Part shown: positions 1 through 6,873 of the stretch, one piece after another
Position numbering within the stretch: the first letter of the stretch is position 1
Layout: every line of letters begins with the position of its first letter
Source: Syntrophobacterales bacterium
GTDB taxonomy: Bacteria; Desulfobacterota; Desulfobaccia; Desulfobaccales; 0-14-0-80-60-11
Assembly (NCBI GenBank): GCA_023229795.1
Contig: JALNYP010000082.1
Location: 1-14,241 of the forward strand
Direction: 5' to 3'
Length of the DNA: 14,241 nt
Made by a program: the position numbers and the translations under genes
The notes under the pieces: generated by a model
The model's input: only the letters and a program-made list of their open reading frames with translations
Told to the model about the DNA's origin: nothing
The model's database searches: none

Positions 1-50
1 AGTTCCTGACGTTCTTGCTCGGTTAAGGTCACACGATATCGTGGCTTCAT
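1..50 (-). CDS. Transposase N-terminus, IS630-family-like (partial, runs off left edge)
   Basis: Only the first 16 codons are present. Read on the minus strand from ATG at 50-48 they give MKPRYRVTLTEQERQE, followed by an incomplete codon. The pattern basic residues, then 'YRVTLTEQER', matches the usual opening of IS630-family (Tc1/mariner-like) transposases, which continue into a helix-turn-helix domain; the DDE catalytic domain would lie outside the window. A very strong purine-rich ribosome binding site (GGGGGAGGGA, plus-strand 57-66) sits 6 nt upstream of the ATG, and a good promoter lies behind it, so this is the real start of a gene and not a chance fragment. The outer end of the element should lie between here and the gene at 183, but I could not identify its terminal repeat. 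The family call rests on a short N-terminus; another small HTH protein is possible. Confidence 0.6.
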   Translation of the reverse strand, partial: MKPRYRVTLTEQERQE

Positions 51-78
51 GGCAAATCCCTCCCCCAAGGAATTTGCC
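51..78. repeat. Hairpin-forming inverted repeat over the transposase ribosome binding site
   Basis: GGCAAAT at 51-57 is exactly complementary to ATTTGCC at 72-78, and the pairing can extend by a CC/GG pair past one bulged base. The loop contains the whole purine-rich ribosome binding site of the minus-strand gene that starts at position 50. If the hairpin forms in the mRNA it would partly sequester the site and damp translation. The repeat itself is seen in the sequence; the regulatory role is inference. Confidence 0.5.
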
Positions 79-81
79 CTA

Positions 82-109
82 ATTATACCGCATTATACGA
101 AATTAGCAA
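82..109 (-). promoter_or_regulatory. Promoter candidate for the left-edge transposase gene
   Basis: On the minus strand a perfect -10 TATAAT (plus-strand 82-87) lies 16 nt downstream of TTGCTA (104-109), which matches the -35 consensus at four of six positions. A second TATAAT copy sits at 92-97 but lacks a comparable -35. Transcription would start roughly at 70-77, about 25 nt before the ATG. It points away from the exopolysaccharide genes, so it would not drive them. Confidence 0.5.
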
Positions 110-182
110 TGTTACATGGTACTAGATAAGATACAGTGCGGAAAGCGGCTTAGAAATCTGACTGTTAATTTCTCTGGATACT

Positions 183-737
183 ATGAGCGGATCAATGCCC
201 TTCTTGCGTCTTAATGAGTACGACCCTTCAGGCTCTGACTATGGGCGCCCTAAGTATATCGTTTTCTTGTGGTTCCTTTGCCAGGAGACCTTGTTTCGTT
301 TTTCTCCCGTGCCGTGTTACGGTTTTCGGCGGTGGTTGCTCAAATTGTTCGGGTGTAAGCTGGGCAAACAGGTAGCGGTGCGCCCCCGGGCGCGGCTGCA
401 TTATCCCTGGCGCATCGAGATCGGTGATCATTCGGCCATCGGCGACGATGCCTGGCTCTATTCTATCTCTCCCATTAAGATCGGCGATCATTCGGTCATT
501 TCGCAGAAGAGCTTTCTGTGTACTGCGACTCATGATTATCACGATCCGCACTTCAAGCTCACGCACCAACCCATAACGGTGGGCAACGGTGTCTGGATTG
601 CTGCCGACGTGTATGTGGCCCCGGGAGTCACTATAGGCGACAATGCGGTTATCGGGGCCCGGTCCAGTGTGTTTCAGGATATGCCGCCGGGCATGGTGTG
701 TTACGGTTACCCCTGTCGCCCCAAAAAACCCAGGTGA
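183..737 (+). CDS. wcaF: WcaF-like hexapeptide-repeat O-acetyltransferase
   Basis: A 184-residue protein of the left-handed beta-helix acyltransferase family, matching colanic-acid acetyltransferase WcaF in length and pattern. The family transfers acetyl from acetyl-CoA to a sugar of an exopolysaccharide repeat unit in the cytoplasm. Residues 24-60 form the aromatic, helical N-terminus typical of WcaF. Hexapeptide repeats run from about 78 to 165 (IEIGDH, IKIGDH, ITVGNG, VTIGDN), interrupted by the loop 'FLCTATHDYHDPHF' (111-124) that carries the candidate catalytic His117. It ends with the usual GYPCRP-type tail. The ATG at 183 has only a weak ribosome binding site (TGGA); a second in-frame ATG follows four codons later. 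It leads a three-gene co-directional set. The acceptor sugar cannot be told from the sequence. Two near-identical stretches (418-436 and 478-496) simply encode repeated IGDHS turns. Confidence 0.85.
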   Translation: MSGSMPFLRLNEYDPSGSDYGRPKYIVFLWFLCQETLFRFSPVPCYGFRRWLLKLFGCKLGKQVAVRPRARLHYPWRIEIGDHSAIGDDAWLYSISPIKIGDHSVISQKSFLCTATHDYHDPHFKLTHQPITVGNGVWIAADVYVAPGVTIGDNAVIGARSSVFQDMPPGMVCYGYPCRPKKPR

Positions 738-816
738 CTATGACTCTATTCGCCTGGATGAGACCCCAGAAGAAGGAAGAACAAGGCCGAGACTGCCTGG
801 CCGTGGCGGCCCGGGC

Positions 817-824
817 AGGGGTGA
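817..824 (+). promoter_or_regulatory. Ribosome binding site that fixes a TTG start
   Basis: AGGGGTGA lies 817-824, with 7 nt between AGGGG and TTG at 829. The protein begins to match the glycosyltransferase family exactly at that TTG (MRLLIHGINYAPE), whereas the in-frame sequence before it is arginine- and proline-rich and overlaps the preceding gene. This supports TTG 829 over the far-upstream ATG at 643. Confidence 0.6.
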
Positions 825-828
825 AGCA

Positions 829-2067
829 TTGCGTCTGTTAATTCACGGCATTAATTATGCCCCGGAGTTCGTGGGCATCGGGCGTTATACCGGGGAGTTG
901 GGCGCGTGGCTGAGGTCCCGGGGGCATTTGGTTACCGTACTGGCGGCGCCGCCGTATTACCCGGAGTGGCGGGTGCCGGCGGCTTATCGGCGGCCGGCCT
1001 GGCGGCGGGAATGGCTGGCGGGAGTGGAGGTGTTGCGGGCGCCGCTCTATTGTCCGGCCCAGGTGACGGGCCGAGGCCGGGTACTGCACGAGCTGTCCTT
1101 CGGGGCCAGCAGCCTGGCCTGGTGGCCGACGTTGTGGGCCCGGTCCTGGGACGCGGTCCTGGCGGTCTGCCCCCTGCTGCAATCGGGACTGATCCCGGCG
1201 CTCCTGGGTCGACGGCAGCGCATCCCCTTTATTTTCCATGTCCAGGACTTGCAATTGGATGCCGCCCGGGAACTGGCGATCCTCCAGCAGCCGCAGCTAT
1301 TGAGCTTCCTTTCGGGCCTGGAGCGTTTGCTCTTCAGCCGGGCCCAGGCGGTGACCACCATCTCCCGGGCCATGGCAGAGAGAATCGGGGAAAAAGGAAC
1401 CTCGCCGGGCCGGATTCACGTGCTGCCCAACTGGGCTGACCTGGAGGAGATCAAGCCCGAGGCCGGACGCCGGGCCAGGCGGCGGGAGTTGGGGCTGGAT
1501 GACGAGATTCTGGTCCTCTATGCCGGCAATATGGGGGAAAAGCAGGGGTTGGAGGTCATCCTGGCAGCCGCCGACCTCACCCGCCATGATCGCCGTATCC
1601 GGTATATTCTCGCAGGAGAGGGGGCGGCCAGGGAACGGCTAGTGAGCCGCGCCCGGAGCGCTGCCCTCGATACCGTGAGCTTTTTGCCCCTGCAAGCGCG
1701 AGACCGCTTCCCCCAGCTTCTGGCCGCGGCAGATATTCACCTGGTGGTCCAGAGGCACCAGGCTTCGGACCTGGTCATGCCCTCAAAGTTGGGCAACATC
1801 CTGGCCGCGGGCCGGCCGTTTATTGCTACGGCGCGGCCGGACACTGAATTGGGGCGAGTTACCCTGGAGTCCCGGGCCGGAGTCCTGGCGCCTCCGGAAG
1901 ATGCCGGCGCCCTGGCGCTGGCAGTTTCGGCTCTGGCGCAAGACGCGGCCAGGCGAAGAAAAATGGGGATCGAGGCCCGCAAATTTGCCGAAGAACGGCT
2001 GGGACGTGATAAAATACTGGGACAGTGGGAAGCCTTGCTTGATGGCCTGGTAAGTAAGGGCCGATGA
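829..2067 (+). CDS. wcaI: WcaI-like GT4 family glycosyltransferase
   Basis: Starting at TTG 829 this is a 412-residue GT-B fold retaining glycosyltransferase, close to the length of colanic-acid WcaI. Such enzymes move a sugar from a nucleotide donor onto the growing lipid-linked repeat unit at the inner face of the cytoplasmic membrane. The N-terminal acceptor domain opens with LLIHGINYAPE and the glycine loop GIGRYTGEL (residues 16-24). The C-terminal donor domain starts around residue 229 with LYAGNMGEKQGLE, and the nucleotide-sugar site includes PSKLGNILAAGRP near 318-330. An ATG at 643 is open in the same frame, but it overlaps the preceding gene by about 95 nt and adds a low-complexity leader unlike the family, so I reject it. 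It lies 91 nt after the WcaF-like gene and 27 nt before the sugar phosphotransferase gene. Donor and acceptor sugars are unknown. Confidence 0.85.
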   Translation: MRLLIHGINYAPEFVGIGRYTGELGAWLRSRGHLVTVLAAPPYYPEWRVPAAYRRPAWRREWLAGVEVLRAPLYCPAQVTGRGRVLHELSFGASSLAWWPTLWARSWDAVLAVCPLLQSGLIPALLGRRQRIPFIFHVQDLQLDAARELAILQQPQLLSFLSGLERLLFSRAQAVTTISRAMAERIGEKGTSPGRIHVLPNWADLEEIKPEAGRRARRRELGLDDEILVLYAGNMGEKQGLEVILAAADLTRHDRRIRYILAGEGAARERLVSRARSAALDTVSFLPLQARDRFPQLLAAADIHLVVQRHQASDLVMPSKLGNILAAGRPFIATARPDTELGRVTLESRAGVLAPPEDAGALALAVSALAQDAARRRKMGIEARKFAEERLGRDKILGQWEALLDGLVSKGR

Positions 2068-2094
2068 TCAAAGGTTCAGGCAGGAGAGGCAAAC

Positions 2095-3510
2095 GTGATT
2101 AATCGCCGCCAGGGAATTTTCGACGAATACCGCTGGCTCATCTCCAGGATGCAATGGCTCCTAGATGGGATCGTGGTGGTATTGGTGTTGTTCCTGATTT
2201 GCCTGATCTATGAAGAGACCTTCCGGTTCCGGTTCCAGATCCTGGGTCTGTTCACCTTCCTGCTAACCATTATGATCTTCCGGGCTGCCGAACTCTATCA
2301 GCCCTGGCGGGGCGCCGATTTGGCGCGCATGGTGCGGAAGGTCTTTCTGGCCTGGCTGGTGATCGTGGCCATCCTGATGGCCGCGGGTTATATCACCAAG
2401 ACCTCGGTGCATTTTTCCCGGAAGGTTCTGCTCACCTGGATGATGCTGACCCCTGTGGCCCTGGTGGTGCTGCGCCTCCAGGTCTATTGGGGCTTGCGGT
2501 GGATGCGGCAGCAAGGCCGCAACACCCGCACCGTGGTGATTGCCGGCGCCGGCGACCTCGGACGGCGCCTGGCGAAAAATGTGGTGGATACTCCCTGGCT
2601 GGGGATGACCCTGGTGGGTTTTTTTGATGACCGGGTGACAGGGGAAGTCCACCTGCCCCCGGATCACCAGGTCTATCCGGTGCTGGGCACCCTGGATGAC
2701 ATGAACGAGTATGTCCAGGCGAACCAGGTGCGCATGGTTTATTTGGCGTTGCCGCTGCGGGCCGAAACCCGTCTCAGGGAGGTGGTGGAATCCCTCCAAG
2801 ACACTACGACGTCGGTCTATTATGTGCCGGATATCTTTACTTTTTCGCTGTTGTCATCGAGCCTGACCGATTTGCGGGGCATACCGCTCATCGCCTTGTG
2901 GGAGACCCCCTTCTTCGGGGTCAACGGCTGGCTGAAGCGGGTGGAAGACCTGGTCCTGGCCAGCTTGATCCTGATTCTGGTGTCGCCGCTCCTGGTCTTG
3001 ATCGCCCTGGGGGTGAAATTGTCGTCTCCGGGGCCCATCATCTTCAAGCAACGGCGTTATGGCCTGGACGGGCATGATATCATGGTCTATAAATTCCGTA
3101 CCATGCGGGTCTGTGAAGACGGCCCCGCCATCTGCCAGGCGACCAAGGATGACGACCGGGTAACGCCGTTGGGCAGGTGGTTGCGGCGGACCAGCCTGGA
3201 CGAACTTCCCCAGTTTTTCAACGTCCTCACCGGGGCCATGTCCATTGTCGGCCCCAGGCCCCATGCGGTGGCGCACAATGAGTATTACCGGCGTCTCATT
3301 CCGGGATACATGCTGCGCCACAAGGTCCGTCCCGGCCTGACCGGGTGGGCCCAAATCAACGGTTGGCGGGGTGAAACCGAGACCCTGGAAAAGATGGAAA
3401 AGCGGGTGGAATTCGATCTGGATTATCTGCGGAATTGGTCGCTGTGGTTCGATCTAAAGATCATCTTCCTCACGATTTTTCGGGGTTTTATAGACCGTCA
3501 CGCTTATTGA
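2095..3510 (+). CDS. wcaJ: WcaJ-like undecaprenyl-phosphate sugar phosphotransferase
   Basis: A 471-residue polyisoprenyl-phosphate hexose-1-phosphate transferase, the membrane enzyme that starts exopolysaccharide repeat units by moving a sugar-1-phosphate (often glucose-1-P) to undecaprenyl phosphate. Four membrane helices lie near 21-39, 47-66, 84-102 and 111-130. A nucleotide-binding-like domain follows (VVIAGAGDLGRRL, 147-159), as in WcaJ. A hydrophobic re-entrant helix (286-308) leads into the catalytic domain, which holds the family motifs KQRRYGLDG (318-326), YKFRTM (332-337), RRTSLDELPQ (364-373), SIVGPRPH (383-390) and RPGLTGWAQING (412-423). The GTG start at 2095 is preceded by AGGAGAGG at a good distance. 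The protein is complete and all motifs are intact, so it should be active. It closes the plus-strand cassette. Confidence 0.92.
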   Translation: MINRRQGIFDEYRWLISRMQWLLDGIVVVLVLFLICLIYEETFRFRFQILGLFTFLLTIMIFRAAELYQPWRGADLARMVRKVFLAWLVIVAILMAAGYITKTSVHFSRKVLLTWMMLTPVALVVLRLQVYWGLRWMRQQGRNTRTVVIAGAGDLGRRLAKNVVDTPWLGMTLVGFFDDRVTGEVHLPPDHQVYPVLGTLDDMNEYVQANQVRMVYLALPLRAETRLREVVESLQDTTTSVYYVPDIFTFSLLSSSLTDLRGIPLIALWETPFFGVNGWLKRVEDLVLASLILILVSPLLVLIALGVKLSSPGPIIFKQRRYGLDGHDIMVYKFRTMRVCEDGPAICQATKDDDRVTPLGRWLRRTSLDELPQFFNVLTGAMSIVGPRPHAVAHNEYYRRLIPGYMLRHKVRPGLTGWAQINGWRGETETLEKMEKRVEFDLDYLRNWSLWFDLKIIFLTIFRGFIDRHAY

Positions 3511-3511
3511 G

Positions 3512-3528
3512 ACCGGTTTCAACCTGGT
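3512..3528. terminator. Weak terminator-like hairpin between convergent genes
   Basis: ACCGGTT (3512-3518) can pair with AACCTGGT (3521-3528) with one bulged T; the two innermost pairs would have to open to leave a normal loop. It is followed on the plus strand by a T-rich but interrupted run (3529-3540). It is the only candidate in the 38-nt gap where the exopolysaccharide cassette meets the tail of the minus-strand operon. The stem is short, so efficient termination is doubtful. Confidence 0.25.
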
Positions 3529-3548
3529 TATAGTTTGTTTGCAGCCGC

Positions 3549-5117
3549 CTACATCCCTCGCCATTTCTGCAGAATTTCTCTCCTGAGGGGAAACAGGTTT
3601 TCCCCCATTACACAGGCTGCGAGGTAGGACTTGAGGCGACTGGGGTTCTGCCGATAGATGCCCAGCAACTGCCGCCAATACTGGCGGCGGTGAGGGGCGA
3701 GGATACCCTGGCGCCAGATCGAGGTCAATAAGGCCTTCCAGTCAGAACAGGTCCCTTTGAACCAAGCGGAGTCAAATCGTTGGGCTGGCCGTGCGGGGGC
3801 TGTCTTCGACTTTGGCGCCTGGCCCAGAGCCCGGCGGGTCGGCCGCATATTGAGGTAGAAGCGGTAAGTCCGGCCCAGATAGGCAACGGGTTCGTACAGG
3901 CGGTCAATGGCATCAACGTATTCCCCCACGATTTCGGCGGCAGCGCGGGTGGGAATGAAGTTAAGGTCCAACCCGTAGGAGTCTCCCGTCGTCTGGAGGT
4001 CAAGCAACCTGCCCTCCTGCTGGAGGCGTTTCCAGAGGCGGGTCTGGGGCGGCGCCTGCAAGAGGTTTAGCATCACCAGCGGGATGTGGTGCTTTTCCAC
4101 GAAGTCGCAAATGCGGTCCCCGGCTCCAGTCGCTTCGTGGTCAAAGCCGATGATGAAGCTGGCTACCATGGAAAGGCCGTTGGCGCCGATGGTCTCCAGA
4201 GATGGCCCGAGGGGCTCTTTCAGATTCTGGTATTTCTGGTTACGGGACAAAATCTCGGGTTCGGGGGTCTCCACCCCCAGGAAGATATGGTTGAAGTTCG
4301 CATCGGTCAAAAGATCGATCATTTCCACGTCGTGGCCCAGATTTACCGAGGCCTGGGTAATGAAGCCGAAAGGCTCGCCATGGCTCTTCATCCAGGCAGT
4401 CAGTGGCGCCAGGATGGCCCGGGCGTGTTTCTTGTTGCCGATGAAATTGTCATCACTGACGAAGACTACCCGACGCCAACCGAGGCGGTAGAGGACCTCC
4501 AGTTCGGCGATGACCTGATCGGGCTCTTTGTAGCGGGGCTTGCGGCCATAGAGGCTGACGATGTCGCAGAACTCGCAATCAAAGGGGCACCCCCGGGAGG
4601 TCTGAATGCTCATGGTGACATAGTCGTCCAGGGTCAGCAGATCAAACCGGGGTACCGGAGAGATGGACATGTCCGGCTTGCTGCCCTCTTGGATGAGCCC
4701 GCCGGCCTTGCCCTCCCGGAGGGCTGATAGAAATTGCGGGATGACAGTCTCGCCTTCGCCCCGAACTACGAAATTGGCGCCAGCCGCCTGAGCCTCCTGG
4801 GGTGTGGAGGTGACATAGGGCCCTCCCACCACCGTTGTTTTCCCCAAGGCCTTAGCCTGGCGGATCAGGTTCAAGACACCTTCCCGTTGGATAATCATGC
4901 CGGTGATCATCACCAGGTCGGCCCACTGCCAGTCGGCCGGAGAAAGGTTCCGGGTGTTCAGGTCAACCAGGCGGAATTCCCACTCTTGAGGCAGGAGCGC
5001 GGCCACGGTCAGAAGTCCCAGAGGGGGCAACAAGGTCTTGCGTCCCAACAATTTGCAGCTTTCCCGAAATGACCAGAAGGATGGAGGCATTTCGGGATTT
5101 ACCAGCAGAACCCGCAT
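3549..5117 (-). CDS. B12-binding-type radical SAM protein, DUF4070-like
   Basis: A 522-residue protein from ATG 5117. An N-terminal Rossmann-like cobalamin-binding-type domain (1-140; LLVNPEMPPSFW, VVGGPYVT at 96-103, RGEGE at 119-123) precedes a radical SAM core whose iron-sulfur cluster motif is RGCPFDCEFCDI: Cys177, Cys181, Cys184 (CxxxCxxC). The C-terminal part, from about 395, resembles DUF4070, found in a large group that includes hopanoid C-3 methylase HpnR. Such enzymes use 5'-deoxyadenosyl radicals and often cobalamin to methylate or rearrange unreactive carbons. The canonical DxHxxG cobalamin motif is not seen; the corresponding place reads VDLNTRN. An in-frame TTG at 5129 exists, but the ATG gives the usual MRVLLVNP opening. 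It lies 39 nt after the membrane-protein gene and is the last gene of the operon. The substrate is unknown; a lipid made by the operon is a guess. Confidence 0.82.
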   Translation of the reverse strand: MRVLLVNPEMPPSFWSFRESCKLLGRKTLLPPLGLLTVAALLPQEWEFRLVDLNTRNLSPADWQWADLVMITGMIIQREGVLNLIRQAKALGKTTVVGGPYVTSTPQEAQAAGANFVVRGEGETVIPQFLSALREGKAGGLIQEGSKPDMSISPVPRFDLLTLDDYVTMSIQTSRGCPFDCEFCDIVSLYGRKPRYKEPDQVIAELEVLYRLGWRRVVFVSDDNFIGNKKHARAILAPLTAWMKSHGEPFGFITQASVNLGHDVEMIDLLTDANFNHIFLGVETPEPEILSRNQKYQNLKEPLGPSLETIGANGLSMVASFIIGFDHEATGAGDRICDFVEKHHIPLVMLNLLQAPPQTRLWKRLQQEGRLLDLQTTGDSYGLDLNFIPTRAAAEIVGEYVDAIDRLYEPVAYLGRTYRFYLNMRPTRRALGQAPKSKTAPARPAQRFDSAWFKGTCSDWKALLTSIWRQGILAPHRRQYWRQLLGIYRQNPSRLKSYLAACVMGENLFPLRREILQKWRGM

Positions 5118-5156
5118 AAATTTTCTCAATAGTTGAGGTTAGCTTTCCGGCCAGGA

Positions 5157-6869
5157 TTATGGCTTAGGGGTCAACCAGGGGCGCATATCGACCAAGCGCA
5201 CATGCTGATCAACGGTAAGGGTATGAAAACCCTGGTCAGAAAGCAAGGCAAAATTATTCCGCCCGGCGGTAACATGGCGGATTTGATCATCAAATGGAGC
5301 AAAGAAAGGGCAGTACAGGCGTTCGGCCAACCCCGGGGAGACTCCGGGAACATGGGGCTGATCACCGGGAAAGAGAAAGTACCCGCCCTTCAGGAAGGCC
5401 GGGGTGAAATGACGGTCATCCACGATGAGAAAGGCGATGCCGTACTTCCGGCAGAAAGCAATGACTTCTTGAGGGTCGGCGGCATAGTAAGCCTGGAAGA
5501 GATCGTGGAGGCGAGGCTTGAGCTTGGCCCAGTAATTGCGGCTCCAGGGTTGGGCCAGCTCATAGGTGGCGAAGGCCCGGCGCCGGGCAAAGGTGGGAAC
5601 GGTATCCATCAGGTTGGGATGGCCGGCGATCAAGACATCCTTATTCGTTGCGGCCAGGGCGGCATAGAGGGTGCGATAGGCCGAGTAATCTTTGAGACCT
5701 ACCCCCTCGAGGCGCCAGGCCCCCAGGCCCGCGGCCACCACCAGCGCCAGGATGGCCAGCTGGCGGGGCCAGCGCGTCACCCGAAGCGCCGCCTGTAACC
5801 CGAGGGCCAGGAACAGGCAATAGAAGAGGTTAAGGGTGTACATCAGGTACCGGTCCGGGACGAAGAGCTTAAGGAGCAGCAACCGCGCCAGGAAATAGAC
5901 CAGGAGTGAGGCCAGGGCCAGATACCCGGCGGATTTAAGGCGCAGCCAGGGGGCCCAACCCGGCTGCCGGGCGCCGGCAACCACCAGAACCAGGAGGACC
6001 ACACAGGAGAGGGCGCCGGCCATAGGGCCCCATTCCCGAAACAGGGGAATGAATTCCATGGGGCTGATAAGTTCCCAGAGGAGAGAGGGTTCCGGCAGGA
6101 TAGCGTAACGGCCGTGGGCGTAGAACTCGGGCTGATTGACCATCTCTCGGACACTCACCAGGGGGCCGTAACCCGCGGCGCTGAACTGAAGATTCATACC
6201 CAGGACCAGCACGGCTCCCAGGGCCAGGAGAAAAATATGAGCCAGTTTGGCCGGAAAAGGCGGGGGGTTGTCCTGGCCAAAGCGGGCCAGGAGCCAGGCC
6301 AGCATGGCGGCCAGGGCTGCCACCATAAAGATATAGGGGATGAACAGGGCCTGGAGCAGGAGCGCCGCGGCCATGACCCAAGGGCGTTTTTCCAGCCAAC
6401 CCAGCCAGAAGAGGGCCAGGAGCGGGGCGGCGAAGGCCCGGGCCAGGCCTCCGGCCAGATTGTCCAGGAAGAACGGCATTAGCCAGAAGACGGCCACCAT
6501 CATCCACGCCAGACGGCGGTCCGAGAGGCTGGTGCCGATCCTAAACAGACAGACGGCCAGGAAGATGAACAGCAGGCCGGGGAGCAGCTTGGAAAAATAC
6601 AGGGGGGGGACCCCCCAGGAGGCCAGCCAGTAGAGACCCTTCACTCCCCAGGTAACGTAATGCCGGGCATAGTCGGTGAGGAAGTCGCCCCGGAATAACC
6701 CCGGGTCCTGCCATTGCTGCATCCAGTAGATTTGCTGGCGAGCATCGTCATTTAGGATGAAGGGATTGATCAGGGCCCGAAAGTGGGCCAGCACAAAGAT
6801 GGCCCCGGAAAGCAAAGCTACCGCCAGTTCGGACCCAAGGCCCGCGCTCCGGCGATCCTGAAGCTCCAT
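5157..6869 (-). CDS. Polytopic membrane protein, GT-C glycosyltransferase-like
   Basis: A 570-residue protein with about ten to eleven hydrophobic segments between residues 12 and 385, then a soluble domain of some 180 residues (390-570) without long hydrophobic stretches. The first loop carries an acidic pair, Asp41-Asp42, in NDDARQQIYW, and is followed by FRGDFLTDY. An acidic motif in the first outside loop is the hallmark of GT-C enzymes, which transfer sugars or other groups from polyprenyl-phosphate donors on the outer side of the inner membrane. I do not recognise the exact family, so the activity is inferred from topology. ATG 6869 lies 4 nt after the stop of the preceding gene. An in-frame TTG at 6923 would overlap that gene by 50 nt and adds a polar leader, so it is less likely. 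The soluble C-terminal domain contains FLIVDDRHF (480-488). Confidence 0.7.
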   Translation of the reverse strand: MELQDRRSAGLGSELAVALLSGAIFVLAHFRALINPFILNDDARQQIYWMQQWQDPGLFRGDFLTDYARHYVTWGVKGLYWLASWGVPPLYFSKLLPGLLFIFLAVCLFRIGTSLSDRRLAWMMVAVFWLMPFFLDNLAGGLARAFAAPLLALFWLGWLEKRPWVMAAALLLQALFIPYIFMVAALAAMLAWLLARFGQDNPPPFPAKLAHIFLLALGAVLVLGMNLQFSAAGYGPLVSVREMVNQPEFYAHGRYAILPEPSLLWELISPMEFIPLFREWGPMAGALSCVVLLVLVVAGARQPGWAPWLRLKSAGYLALASLLVYFLARLLLLKLFVPDRYLMYTLNLFYCLFLALGLQAALRVTRWPRQLAILALVVAAGLGAWRLEGVGLKDYSAYRTLYAALAATNKDVLIAGHPNLMDTVPTFARRRAFATYELAQPWSRNYWAKLKPRLHDLFQAYYAADPQEVIAFCRKYGIAFLIVDDRHFTPAFLKGGYFLFPGDQPHVPGVSPGLAERLYCPFFAPFDDQIRHVTAGRNNFALLSDQGFHTLTVDQHVRLVDMRPWLTPKP

Positions 6870-6873
6870 GGTT

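Noticed and set aside
110..136. Resemblance between the left edge (TGTTAC...AAGATACA) and the inverted right edge of the window (TGTTAC...AAGATAACA), as if ends of one element
   Set aside because: Only short blocks match, with different spacing (12 versus 7 nt), in AT-rich DNA; chance is a sufficient explanation.
643..828. Upstream in-frame ATG extension of the GT4 glycosyltransferase
   Set aside because: It overlaps the acetyltransferase gene by about 95 nt and adds an arginine/proline-rich leader; family similarity and a ribosome binding site both begin at TTG 829.
4086..4727. 213-codon plus-strand open frame antisense to the radical SAM gene
   Set aside because: The minus strand carries the intact cluster motif and full domain structure; the plus-strand translation looks like its shadow.
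5133..5798. 221-codon plus-strand open frame antisense to the GT-C-like gene
   Set aside because: It lies wholly opposite a gene with convincing membrane topology, its translation has no recognisable motif, and such open antisense frames are common in GC-rich genes.
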